From positions 1-6,159 of the forward strand of contig JAUWLK010000167.1 of the NCBI GenBank assembly GCA_030613745.1: DNA of 6,159 nt, read 5' to 3'. Under the pieces are notes generated by a model that saw only the letters and a program-made list of their open reading frames with translations, was not told the origin of the DNA and did not search any database. This document shows, one piece after another, positions 1-6,159 of the stretch. A program made the translations under genes and the position numbers. This DNA is from Flavobacteriaceae bacterium (GTDB lineage: Bacteria; Bacteroidota; Bacteroidia; Flavobacteriales; Flavobacteriaceae). Every line of letters starts with the position of its first letter. Within the stretch, counting starts at the first letter, position 1.

Positions 1-1
1 T

Positions 2-337
2 GTAGTTGGAAGAAAAAAGCAAATGATAAAGTATAAAGGAACGACTATCTATCCACCGGCGATGCATAATTTATTGAATGATTTTTCTGAAATTGAGAAT
101 TATATCATCGAAATTGATAATAATGAAATAGGTACAGATAAAATAACGATAAAGATTGGAGTCAGTAAGATTTCTGAGAATTTGATTGAAAAATTAAAAG
201 ACCATTTTAGGGCAAAACTTAGAGTGTCTCCACAAATAGAATTTGTTTCTGTTAAAGAAATTAATACTTTAAGGTTTCCAAAAATGAGTAGAAAACCATT
301 GCTTTTTATTGATAAAAGAAAGAAACGAAAATTATAA
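2..337 (+). CDS. C-terminal part of an AMP-forming acyl/aryl-CoA ligase-like protein (PaaK-like), 5' truncated
   Basis: The reading frame is open from position 2, so the ATG at 23 is internal and the true start lies left of the window. The visible 111 residues match the mobile C-terminal domain of adenylate-forming enzymes (ANL superfamily), nearest in style to phenylacetate-CoA ligase. The first residues, VVGRKKQMIKYKGTTIYPPA, fit the A8 hinge motif (GR, then IKYKG, then I-P). A helix/strand region follows, and the tail FPKMSRKPLLFIDKR resembles the A10 region; the lysine at 281-283 is the best candidate for the catalytic A10 lysine. Such enzymes activate a carboxylic acid as its acyl-AMP and usually pass it to CoA or another thiol. 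The substrate cannot be read from this fragment. The C-terminus is very basic (KRKKRKL). The stop codon directly abuts the ATG of the acyltransferase, so the two are probably co-transcribed and translationally coupled. Family assignment is fairly sure; specific function is not. Confidence 0.75.
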   Translation, partial: VVGRKKQMIKYKGTTIYPPAMHNLLNDFSEIENYIIEIDNNEIGTDKITIKIGVSKISENLIEKLKDHFRAKLRVSPQIEFVSVKEINTLRFPKMSRKPLLFIDKRKKRKL

Positions 338-1444
338 ATGGAAGAAATTTTTAAAACCATTGCACCTTATTCACAAAGTCAGATTAAAGAATCTTTAGTT
401 TGGTTAGAAACTAGTGTTCAATTTGTAAAAGGAGTGCAGTTTTTTTACCCAAATTGGAATAAAGAAATGATAATCAGTAAATTACAATCCTGTAAAACTT
501 GTGCTGATTTTCAGGTAGCATTTATAGAGATGATTATTAAGAATTCTATTAAAAATACGATGGATTCTTTTGAGATTGTTGGTTTAGATAAAATTGATAC
601 TACAAATTCATTATTTATTTCAAATCATAGAGATATTTTTTTAGATTCAGCATTACTTCAAAATCATTTATATGATCTTGGAAAACCTTTTACGGAAATT
701 TCTTTAGGTGATAATTTGATGGTAAATGATACTATGAAAGCAGTAGCAAAATTGAATAATATGTTTACTGTTTTTAGAAGTGGTAAAAAAATAGAAAAAT
801 TAAAGAACTCTATAAATTTATCAAAATATATTAGACATTCAATAATCGATAAAAAAGTATCTTCATGGATAGCTCAAGGGAATGGGCGAACAAAAGATGG
901 TAATGATATTACTGAATCAGGTTTAATTAAAATGTTATTATTAAGTGGTGGAAATGATGTTAAAGAATCTTTGTCTGAATTAAATATTGTAGTTTCAACT
1001 ATTTCCTTTGAATATGAACCATGTGCATTTGAAAAAGCGCATGAATTGAGCCTTCTTGATGAAGAAGGTATTTATAATAAAGAGAAATTTGAAAACATAA
1101 ATAGTATTTTAAATGGCATCAATGATTATAAAGGTAATGTAAAACTTGTTTTTGAAAAATTGAATGTAAATAAAATTGATTTCTCAAATAATAAAAAACA
1201 GGACGTTATAAAAATAGCCAAAGAAATTGATAGCCTGGTTTATAAAAATTATCAATTGTGGAAAACAAATTATATGGCTTATGATTTGTTACATAATGAT
1301 TTTAAATATCAAGAATATTACACTCAGGAAAATATGGTAAAATTTAATAATTATCTTAAAAAATCTGATAATGAAGATGTTTATTACAGAGTTTTAAAAA
1401 TGTATGTCAATCCTATTTATAATAAAAATAAAAAAATCAGTTAA
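338..1444 (+). CDS. Acyltransferase of the PlsC/LPLAT superfamily (glycerol-3-phosphate or lysophospholipid type)
   Basis: This 368-residue protein has the landmarks of the PlsC/LPLAT acyltransferase fold in its middle third. Block I is SLFISNHRDIFLDSALL (residues 91-107, presumed catalytic His97). A block II-like FRSGKK starts at Phe146, and a block III-like WIAQGNGRTKDGND lies at residues 177-190. Such enzymes move an acyl chain from acyl-CoA or acyl-ACP to a hydroxyl group, usually in phospholipid or lipid-conjugate synthesis at the inner membrane face. No signal peptide or clear transmembrane helix is visible. Two details are odd. The acidic residue after His97 is Asp103, giving HX5D instead of the classical HX4D. 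Block III also has Asn182 where Glu is usual (EGR becomes NGR). The start is fixed by the preceding gene's stop: the junction reads TAAATG with no spacer. The upstream ligase may supply the activated acyl group, which is inference. Family is confident; acceptor and donor are unknown. Confidence 0.75.
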   Translation: MEEIFKTIAPYSQSQIKESLVWLETSVQFVKGVQFFYPNWNKEMIISKLQSCKTCADFQVAFIEMIIKNSIKNTMDSFEIVGLDKIDTTNSLFISNHRDIFLDSALLQNHLYDLGKPFTEISLGDNLMVNDTMKAVAKLNNMFTVFRSGKKIEKLKNSINLSKYIRHSIIDKKVSSWIAQGNGRTKDGNDITESGLIKMLLLSGGNDVKESLSELNIVVSTISFEYEPCAFEKAHELSLLDEEGIYNKEKFENINSILNGINDYKGNVKLVFEKLNVNKIDFSNNKKQDVIKIAKEIDSLVYKNYQLWKTNYMAYDLLHNDFKYQEYYTQENMVKFNNYLKKSDNEDVYYRVLKMYVNPIYNKNKKIS

Positions 1445-1495
1445 TAATAATTATAATTTCAAAAACAAAAAATTATTCAAATATTAGTAAATTTA

Positions 1496-1503
1496 CATCT
1501 TTG
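1496..1503 (+). promoter_or_regulatory. Possible Bacteroidetes-type -7 promoter element for the M16 operon
   Basis: CATCTTTG matches the Bacteroidetes -7 consensus TAnnTTTG at all fixed bases except the first. It lies 46 bases before the ATG of the first M16 gene, in the only gap of the plus-strand run large enough for a promoter (1445-1549). No convincing -33 TTG element was found at the expected distance, so this is a weak candidate. The start codon at 1550 follows an A-rich stretch with no Shine-Dalgarno sequence, which is normal for this phylum. Confidence 0.3.
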
Positions 1504-1549
1504 TATTCTACAATTTCAAATGTTATAATAAATAATTAAAACCAATCAC

Positions 1550-2872
1550 ATGAAAAAACACTTATTTTTATTAACTTTTTTGATAGTTTCTGGTATTACA
1601 GTCTCTGCTCAGGAAGTTAAATTTGAAGAGTATGACCTAAGTAACGGTATGCACGTTATTTTGCATCAAGATAATACTGCTCCGGTTATAACAACAGCAG
1701 TAATGTACCATGTTGGTGCTAAAGATGAAAACCCTGAACGAACCGGTTTTGCACATTTTTTTGAGCATCTATTATTTGAAGGAACCGAGAATATTCCTCG
1801 TGGAGAATGGTTTACCATTGTGACTTCAAATGGAGGAAGTAATAATGCCAATACCACAGATGATAGAACTTACTATTATGAAGTATTCCCGTCAAATAAT
1901 GTGGAATTAGGTTTGTGGATGGAATCAGAACGTTTAATGCACCCCGTTATCAATCAAATCGGTGTAGACACACAAAATGAAGTTGTAAAAGAAGAAAAAC
2001 GTTTACGCGTTGATAACCAGCCTTATGGCCGATTTTTGGAATTTGTAAAACGTGAGATGTTTCAAGTACACCCTTATAAAGGAACAACCATTGGTAAAAT
2101 GGCACATTTAGATGCAGCTACTTTAGAGGAGTTTCAGGCATTTAATAAAAAGTTCTATATTCCAAATAATGCAGTTCTTGTTGTTGCAGGTGATATTGAT
2201 GTTCCTAAAGTAAAAAAAATGATCAAAGATTATTTTGGACCTATACCAAGAGGGAAAGATATTGTAAGAATAAAATATGTTGAAGAGCCTATTACCAAGC
2301 CAATCTTTGCAAAAGGATATGATGCTAATATTCAAATTCCTGCGATTATGGCAGCTTATAGAACTCCATCATTTAAAGATAGAGATTCTTATGTTTTGAA
2401 TATGATTTCCAGTTACCTAACAGATGGGAAAAGTTCAAAATTATATAAAAAATTAGTTGATGAGAAAAAAATGGCATTACAGGTTGGAGCTATAAATTTA
2501 AGTGAAGAAGATTATGGAATGTATATTATTTATGGATTGCCTTTAGGTGAAACAAAGATCAATGATCTGATGATACAAATTGATGAAGAGATTGTAAAAA
2601 TTCAAAATAATTTAATTTCTGAAAAAAATTATCAAAAACTTCAAAACAAATTTGAAAATCAGTTTGTAAATTCTAATTCAAGCGTTGAAGGTATTGCAAA
2701 TTCTTTGGCAAGATATTATATGTTGTATGGTGATGTAAATTTAATTAATAATGAAATTAAAATTTATGAATCAATTACCAGAGAAGAAATTCAGGCAGTT
2801 GCAAAAAAGTATCTTAACCCTAATCAAAGGTTAATTTTAGAGTATTTACCTAAAAAAGATAAAAAAATATAA
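1550..2872 (+). CDS. Exported M16 family zinc peptidase (pitrilysin/insulinase type), catalytic subunit
   Basis: This 440-residue protein begins with a Sec signal peptide (MKKHLFLLTF, hydrophobic to about residue 18) with a likely signal peptidase I site after Ala20 in VSA|QE, so it should act in the periplasm. The N-terminal M16 domain (about 25-215) carries the inverted zinc motif HFFEH at residues 69-73: His69 and His73 bind zinc, Glu72 is the catalytic base, and Glu149 in NEVVKEEKR is the likely third ligand. The typical HPY segment (174-176) and the PNNAVLVVAGD strand (205-215) follow. The second, non-catalytic M16 domain spans about 220-435. In its LVDEKKMAL segment, Val303 and Leu310 replace the conserved Arg and Tyr that help bind substrate. 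The length suits a single-unit, two-domain M16B protein. The next gene starts 13 bases downstream and supplies the missing Arg/Tyr pair, so the two probably work as a heteromer that degrades peptides. The substrate is unknown. Confidence 0.93.
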   Translation: MKKHLFLLTFLIVSGITVSAQEVKFEEYDLSNGMHVILHQDNTAPVITTAVMYHVGAKDENPERTGFAHFFEHLLFEGTENIPRGEWFTIVTSNGGSNNANTTDDRTYYYEVFPSNNVELGLWMESERLMHPVINQIGVDTQNEVVKEEKRLRVDNQPYGRFLEFVKREMFQVHPYKGTTIGKMAHLDAATLEEFQAFNKKFYIPNNAVLVVAGDIDVPKVKKMIKDYFGPIPRGKDIVRIKYVEEPITKPIFAKGYDANIQIPAIMAAYRTPSFKDRDSYVLNMISSYLTDGKSSKLYKKLVDEKKMALQVGAINLSEEDYGMYIIYGLPLGETKINDLMIQIDEEIVKIQNNLISEKNYQKLQNKFENQFVNSNSSVEGIANSLARYYMLYGDVNLINNEIKIYESITREEIQAVAKKYLNPNQRLILEYLPKKDKKI

Positions 2873-2885
2873 AGACATAATAATC

Positions 2886-4937
2886 ATGAAAAATAGAATA
2901 ACTATTATAATAGCTTTGTTTTTAATATCTATCGGGGTTAATGCACAAATAGATAGATCAAAACAACCAAAACCAGGACCTGCTCCAAAAATTACTCTTG
3001 AAAATCCAAAGGAATTTGTATTAAAAAATGGATTAAAAGTTCTTGTTGTCGAAAATCATAAACTACCAAGAGTTGCTTTTAGTTTAACGATTGACAGACC
3101 ACCTGTGGTAGAAGGTGATAAAGCCGGAATGTCATCTTTGTTAGGGTCAATGTTAGGTAATGGAACAACCCATATTGCAAAAGATGATTTTAATGAAGAA
3201 GTTGATTTTCTAGGAGCACGTATGAGCTTTAGGTCTAGTGGGGGTTCAGCAAGAACATTATCAAAGTATGCTGAGAGAATATTAGAATTAATGGCAGATG
3301 CCGCTATTTATCCATTGTTGACAGAAGTTGAATTTCAAAAGGAAAAAGACAAACAAATTGATGGTTTAAAAGCAATGGATAAAAATGTTGCTGCAATAGC
3401 AGGTAGATTAGGACCAGCATTGTCTTATGGCATTCATCATCCATATGGTGAATTTATATCAAAAGAATCATTAGAAAAAATTTCTTTAGCAGATATTGAG
3501 AGTTTTTATAAAGATCACTTTAACCCAAATAATGCATACTTAGTTATTGTTGGAGATGTAGATTATAAAAAAATCAAAAAACAAGTACGTAAGTATTTTG
3601 GAAAATGGGAAAAATCAAACTATAAGTATCCTGTTTTACCTGTTGAAAAATCAAATGTAAGTCAAACTGAAATTGATTTTATTGATATGCCACATGCAGT
3701 GCAATCAAATATTTCACTTACTAATAATGTTGACCGAAAGATTAGTGATTCAGATTATTTTGCAGTATTAATTGCAAATAAAATTTTAGGTGGCGGATTT
3801 AACAGTTATCTGAACATGAATCTCAGAGAAGAGCATGGGTATACTTATGGTGCTCGTTCATCTATTGGAGTAGATAAGTATACAACATCAAGATTTTCTG
3901 CCGGGGCTTCTGTTAGAAATGCTGTTACAGATAGTGCAGTTGTACAAACATTAAAAGAGATTGATCGAATAAAAAAAGAACCTGTTAAGGTAGAGGCTTT
4001 AAAAAATGCTAAGGCTAAATATGTTGGTGATTTTGTTTTAAGTTTAGAAAGACCATCAACAATTGCCTATAATGCATTGACTGTTAAAGTAAATGATTTA
4101 CCTAGTGATTTTTATGCTACCTATTTAGAAAAAATCAATGCGGTTACTGTTGAAGAAGTACAAAGAGTTGCAAATAAATATTTCAAACCAGAAAATGCCA
4201 GATTTGTAGTTGTAGGAAAAGGGAGTGATGTTATAGAAAATCTTGAGAAAACAGGAATTTCGATCAAATATTATGATACGTATGCAAAAGCTGTAGAAAA
4301 ACCAAATTATGATATTGCAATTCCAAGTGATGTAGATGTGAAAGTTGTTTTAAACAATTATATCAAAGCTATTGGAGGAAGAGCAAAATTGGATGAAGTA
4401 AATTCTGTTTTAATTAAAGCAGAAGCTGAATTGCAACCGGGAATGATGTTGAATATGGAAATGAAAAAAACCGTAAAAAATCAATTTATGCAAGATATGA
4501 GCGCTATGGGTAACTCTATGAGTAAGCAAGTGCTTGATGATAACACGGGTTATGTGGTTGCACAAGGGCAAAAGAAAGATATGACTCCAGAGGAAGTAAA
4601 AAAAGTGCAGGCTGAATCTTCACCTTTTCCGGAAGTTAATTATTTAAATCAGGATGTCAAGCTTGAAAAAATTGAAAAAGTAGAAGGTGAGAATGCTTAT
4701 AAAATAATAGTATCTGATGAGTTATCTGTTTTTTATAGTGTTGCAACTGGTTTGAAACTCAAAGAAACAAGAAGTATGGGAGTTGCATCTTCCTCTATAT
4801 TTTATACCGAATATAATGAAGTTGCCGGAATTAAGTTTCCGTTTAGAATGACTCAAACAATGGGGCCACGTAAATTTGATTTTATCATCAAGGAAATTAA
4901 AGTGAATGAAGGTGTTTCAGATGCCGATTTCAAATAA
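2886..4937 (+). CDS. Exported, zinc-site-less M16 family protein with an extra C-terminal domain, partner subunit
   Basis: This 683-residue protein starts with a signal peptide (MKNRITIIIALFLISIGVNA|Q) followed by a short Pro/Lys-rich linker. Residues 40-465 form two M16 domains, but the zinc site is gone: GMSSLLGSMLGNGT (81-94) aligns with GFAHFFEHLLFEGT of the upstream gene, so His, Glu and His become Ser84, Gly87 and Ser88, and the third ligand position is occupied by about Leu161. The second M16 domain keeps NLREEHGYTYGA (312-323), with the Arg314/Tyr321 pair associated with substrate binding in M16 enzymes. About 200 further residues (480-683) follow, beginning NNYIKAIGGRAKLDEV. They look beta-rich, resemble LolA/LolB-type lipoprotein carrier folds of Bacteroidetes, and are not part of the M16 fold. 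The 13-base spacing to the upstream gene indicates an operon. Its likely role is the non-catalytic half of a periplasmic M16 heteromer; the tail might bind the envelope or lipids (inference). Confidence 0.9.
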   Translation: MKNRITIIIALFLISIGVNAQIDRSKQPKPGPAPKITLENPKEFVLKNGLKVLVVENHKLPRVAFSLTIDRPPVVEGDKAGMSSLLGSMLGNGTTHIAKDDFNEEVDFLGARMSFRSSGGSARTLSKYAERILELMADAAIYPLLTEVEFQKEKDKQIDGLKAMDKNVAAIAGRLGPALSYGIHHPYGEFISKESLEKISLADIESFYKDHFNPNNAYLVIVGDVDYKKIKKQVRKYFGKWEKSNYKYPVLPVEKSNVSQTEIDFIDMPHAVQSNISLTNNVDRKISDSDYFAVLIANKILGGGFNSYLNMNLREEHGYTYGARSSIGVDKYTTSRFSAGASVRNAVTDSAVVQTLKEIDRIKKEPVKVEALKNAKAKYVGDFVLSLERPSTIAYNALTVKVNDLPSDFYATYLEKINAVTVEEVQRVANKYFKPENARFVVVGKGSDVIENLEKTGISIKYYDTYAKAVEKPNYDIAIPSDVDVKVVLNNYIKAIGGRAKLDEVNSVLIKAEAELQPGMMLNMEMKKTVKNQFMQDMSAMGNSMSKQVLDDNTGYVVAQGQKKDMTPEEVKKVQAESSPFPEVNYLNQDVKLEKIEKVEGENAYKIIVSDELSVFYSVATGLKLKETRSMGVASSSIFYTEYNEVAGIKFPFRMTQTMGPRKFDFIIKEIKVNEGVSDADFK

Positions 4938-4958
4938 GAATTTAAGTTTAGTATAACC

Positions 4959-4991
4959 AAAAAAACCGAAGTATTTAGCTTCGGTTTTTTT
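4959..4991. terminator. Bidirectional rho-independent terminator
   Basis: A perfect inverted repeat pairs AAAAAAACCGAAG (4959-4971) with CTTCGGTTTTTTT (4979-4991) around a 7-base loop. The GC-containing core is CCGAAG/CTTCGG, with a run of seven A on one side and seven T on the other. It can therefore end transcription from both directions. It lies 21 bases after the stop of the second M16 gene and 36 bases beyond the stop of the convergent folD, exactly where a shared terminator is expected. Confidence 0.9.
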
Positions 4992-5027
4992 ATTGACATA
5001 GGCCAAAATATATTTTAATGATAAGTG

Positions 5028-5903
5028 TTAATCTCTGTTTTCACAAGCCAAAAGAGTATTCTTTAAAAGCATGGCAATAGTCATTGGTCCAACACCACCT
5101 GGTACCGGAGTAATAAATGCAGCTTTTTTGCTTACACTTTCAAAATCAACATCACCAGCTAAACGGTAACCACGCCTTTTAGAGTCATCTTTTACTCTGG
5201 TAATACCAACATCAATAATAGTAACTCCTTCTTTTACCATATCCCCAGTTAAAAATTCTGCTTTACCCAGAGCAGCAACTATTATATCAGCTTCTTTTGT
5301 GATTTTTTCTAAATTTTTAGTTCTACTATGTGTAATAGTTACTGTAGCATTTCCAACTGGTCTTTTTTGACTTAGTAAAATACTCATCGGGCGACCAACG
5401 ATATGGCTCCTACCAATTACAACAACATTTTTACCTGAAGTTTCTACTTTGTATCTTTCTAGTAATTCCATAATACCATAAGGTGTTGCAGGTAAAAAAG
5501 TAGGAAGATCTAATGTCATTTTACCAACATTGACAGGATGAAATCCGTCAACATCTTTATTCGGATCTACAGCCATTAGTACTTTTTGCGCATCAATTTG
5601 TTTTGGTAACGGTAATTGAACAATAAATCCATCAATATCTTTATCCTTATTTAAATCTTCAATTTCATTTAGTAATTGTTCTTCAGTAGTGTCTTCAGGA
5701 AGGTCAATTAAAGTAGAATTAAAACCAACTTTTTCGCAAGATTTAACTTTACTGTTTACATAAGTCATACTAGCACCATCTGTTCCAACTAAAATCGCTG
5801 CTAAATGCGGTATTTTTTTTCCTTCGGATTTTCTTTTTGCTACTTCAATTGCAATTTCATCCTTTAAATCATTGGATGTTTTTTTACCATCTAATATTGT
5901 CAT
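5028..5903 (-). CDS. folD: Bifunctional methylenetetrahydrofolate dehydrogenase / methenyltetrahydrofolate cyclohydrolase FolD
   Basis: FolD interconverts 5,10-methylene-THF, 5,10-methenyl-THF and 10-formyl-THF in the cytoplasm, using NADP+ in most bacteria. This feeds purine and formyl-methionine synthesis. The 291-residue length is normal. The catalytic domain has YVNSK with Tyr48 and Lys52, DGFIVQLPLP (91-100) with Gln96, and KDVDGFHP (116-123) with Asp119, matching the known active-site Lys, Gln and Asp. LPATPYG (137-143) stands where many homologues have PCTPxG. The nucleotide-binding domain holds VVIGRSHIVGRP (161-172), and the C-terminal signature PVPGGVGPMT (266-275) is intact. The start MTILDGKK is typical of the family; no Shine-Dalgarno is visible, only an A-rich leader with a ten-base A run. 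It lies 34 bases downstream of the ffh stop in the same direction and is probably co-transcribed with it. It ends at the shared terminator. No sign of damage was seen. Confidence 0.97.
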   Translation of the reverse strand: MTILDGKKTSNDLKDEIAIEVAKRKSEGKKIPHLAAILVGTDGASMTYVNSKVKSCEKVGFNSTLIDLPEDTTEEQLLNEIEDLNKDKDIDGFIVQLPLPKQIDAQKVLMAVDPNKDVDGFHPVNVGKMTLDLPTFLPATPYGIMELLERYKVETSGKNVVVIGRSHIVGRPMSILLSQKRPVGNATVTITHSRTKNLEKITKEADIIVAALGKAEFLTGDMVKEGVTIIDVGITRVKDDSKRRGYRLAGDVDFESVSKKAAFITPVPGGVGPMTIAMLLKNTLLACENRD

Positions 5904-5920
5904 GTCAATAATTTTTTTTT

Positions 5921-5944
5921 TGCTTACTGCTTACTGCTTACTGC
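5921..5944. repeat. Heptamer tandem repeat (TGCTTAC) x3 plus a partial copy
   Basis: Three perfect direct copies of TGCTTAC (5921-5941) are followed by the partial copy TGC (5942-5944). Read on the minus strand, the unit is GTAAGCA and the array straddles the end of the ffh frame: the TAA stop of ffh is in the first copy. Because seven is not a multiple of three, the TAA triplets at 5938-5940, 5931-5933 and 5924-5926 fall in three different reading frames. A run of ten T (5912-5921) adjoins the array. The array fills much of the 34-base gap before folD. No protein-binding role can be read from it. Confidence 0.85.
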
Positions 5945-6159
5945 CCCATCCCTTTCATCATCTGCATCATTTTTTTACCACGACCAGCTTGCTGCATTTT
6001 CATCATTTTACTCATTTGATTAAACTGCGTCATTAATTGATAAACCTCTTGAACAGTTCTGCCAGATACGTTAGCAATTCTCTTTTTTCTACTAGCATAT
6101 ATTGTTGTAGGTTTACTTCATTCAATGGGTGACATTGAAAAGATAATTGATTCAATTCC
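5938..6159 (-). pseudogene. ffh: 3' end of an ffh (SRP54) reading frame, interrupted by an in-frame TGA; 5' part outside the window
   Basis: The minus-strand frame entering from the right edge reads GIESIIFSMSPIE, then TGA (6118-6120), then SKPTTIYASRKKRIANVSGR and a Met-rich tail (QMSKMMKMQQ, then KKMMQMMKGMGQ) to a TAA at 5938-5940. This is the C-terminal M domain of Ffh, the signal recognition particle GTPase subunit that binds 4.5S RNA and signal sequences. The TGA sits where the family has Arg in 'ER-NP'. The frame is otherwise continuous on both sides, so this is a point change and not a frameshift. Downstream of it, the near-invariant RIAxGSG RNA-binding motif reads RIANVSG, and the usual EVNQL reads EVYQL. 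A product ending at the TGA would lack the last 59 residues, including most of the RNA-binding part. Because Ffh is normally essential, this is a decaying copy with another ffh elsewhere, or a sequence error. The homology is sure; the pseudogene status is less so. Confidence 0.65.

Noticed and set aside
23..25. ATG at 23 as the start of a complete 104-residue protein
   Set aside because: The frame is open upstream to position 2, and the seven codons before the ATG complete the conserved GR...K..G hinge motif of adenylate-forming enzymes. The gene is truncated by the window edge.
1446..1477. Inverted repeat AATAATT / AATTATT after the acyltransferase as a terminator
   Set aside because: The stem is only seven A/T pairs around an 18-base loop with no T run after it. 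Such matches are expected by chance in DNA this AT-rich.
1524..1529. TATAAT as a sigma-70 -10 box for the M16 operon
   Set aside because: Bacteroidetes use a different primary sigma factor consensus (TTG / TAnnTTTG). The hexamer lies only 20 bases before the start codon, has no partner -35 and is common in AT-rich DNA.
3432..3452. HHPYGE in the second M16 protein (residues 184-189) as a replacement zinc motif
   Set aside because: It lies in the segment corresponding to the HPY region of the first M16 protein (174-176), away from the zinc helix. The spacing does not match HXXEH, so it is a structural motif.
6118..6120. TGA in ffh as a recoded sense codon
   Set aside because: None of the complete genes in the window contains an internal TGA, tryptophan is encoded by TGG, and TGA recoding is not expected in this phylum. 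There is no sign of a selenocysteine context, and the family has Arg here.

Overview
The window looks like chromosomal DNA from a member of the Bacteroidetes, most likely the Flavobacteriia. The evidence is the strongly AT-rich composition, starts preceded by A-rich leaders instead of clear Shine-Dalgarno sites, signal peptides ending in 'SAQ' or 'NAQ', and gene families with a flavobacterial flavour: an NHRDI-type acyltransferase, a paired M16 peptidase operon, and a folD gene next to ffh. No mobile element, CRISPR array, tRNA or rRNA was seen.

Layout. Positions 2-337 (+) are the 3' end of an adenylate-forming ligase resembling phenylacetate-CoA ligase. Its stop codon abuts the ATG of a lysophospholipid-type acyltransferase (338-1444, +), which suggests an acyl-activation/acyl-transfer pair. 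A 105-bp AT-rich gap with a weak promoter candidate follows. Next is a two-gene operon of exported M16 (pitrilysin/insulinase) proteins (1550-2872 and 2886-4937, +). The first carries the zinc motif HFFEH. The second has lost all zinc ligands but keeps the Arg/Tyr pair that the first lacks, and it has a C-terminal extension resembling a LolA/LolB-like fold. The two probably form one heteromeric periplasmic peptidase. A strong hairpin with A/T tails (4959-4991) separates this operon from the convergent minus-strand genes.

On the minus strand, folD (5028-5903) encodes the bifunctional methylene-THF dehydrogenase/cyclohydrolase of one-carbon metabolism. Upstream of it lies the 3' end of an ffh (SRP54) reading frame, entering from the right edge. 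This frame holds an in-frame TGA at 6118-6120, and the normally invariant RNA-binding motif after it is altered. As written it is a broken ffh, either a decaying copy or a sequence error. A short heptamer tandem repeat lies at the ffh stop codon.

Nothing here amounts to a clearly new biological system. The points most worth a second look are the interrupted ffh, the complementary M16 pair with its extra domain, and the unusual active-site residues of the acyltransferase.
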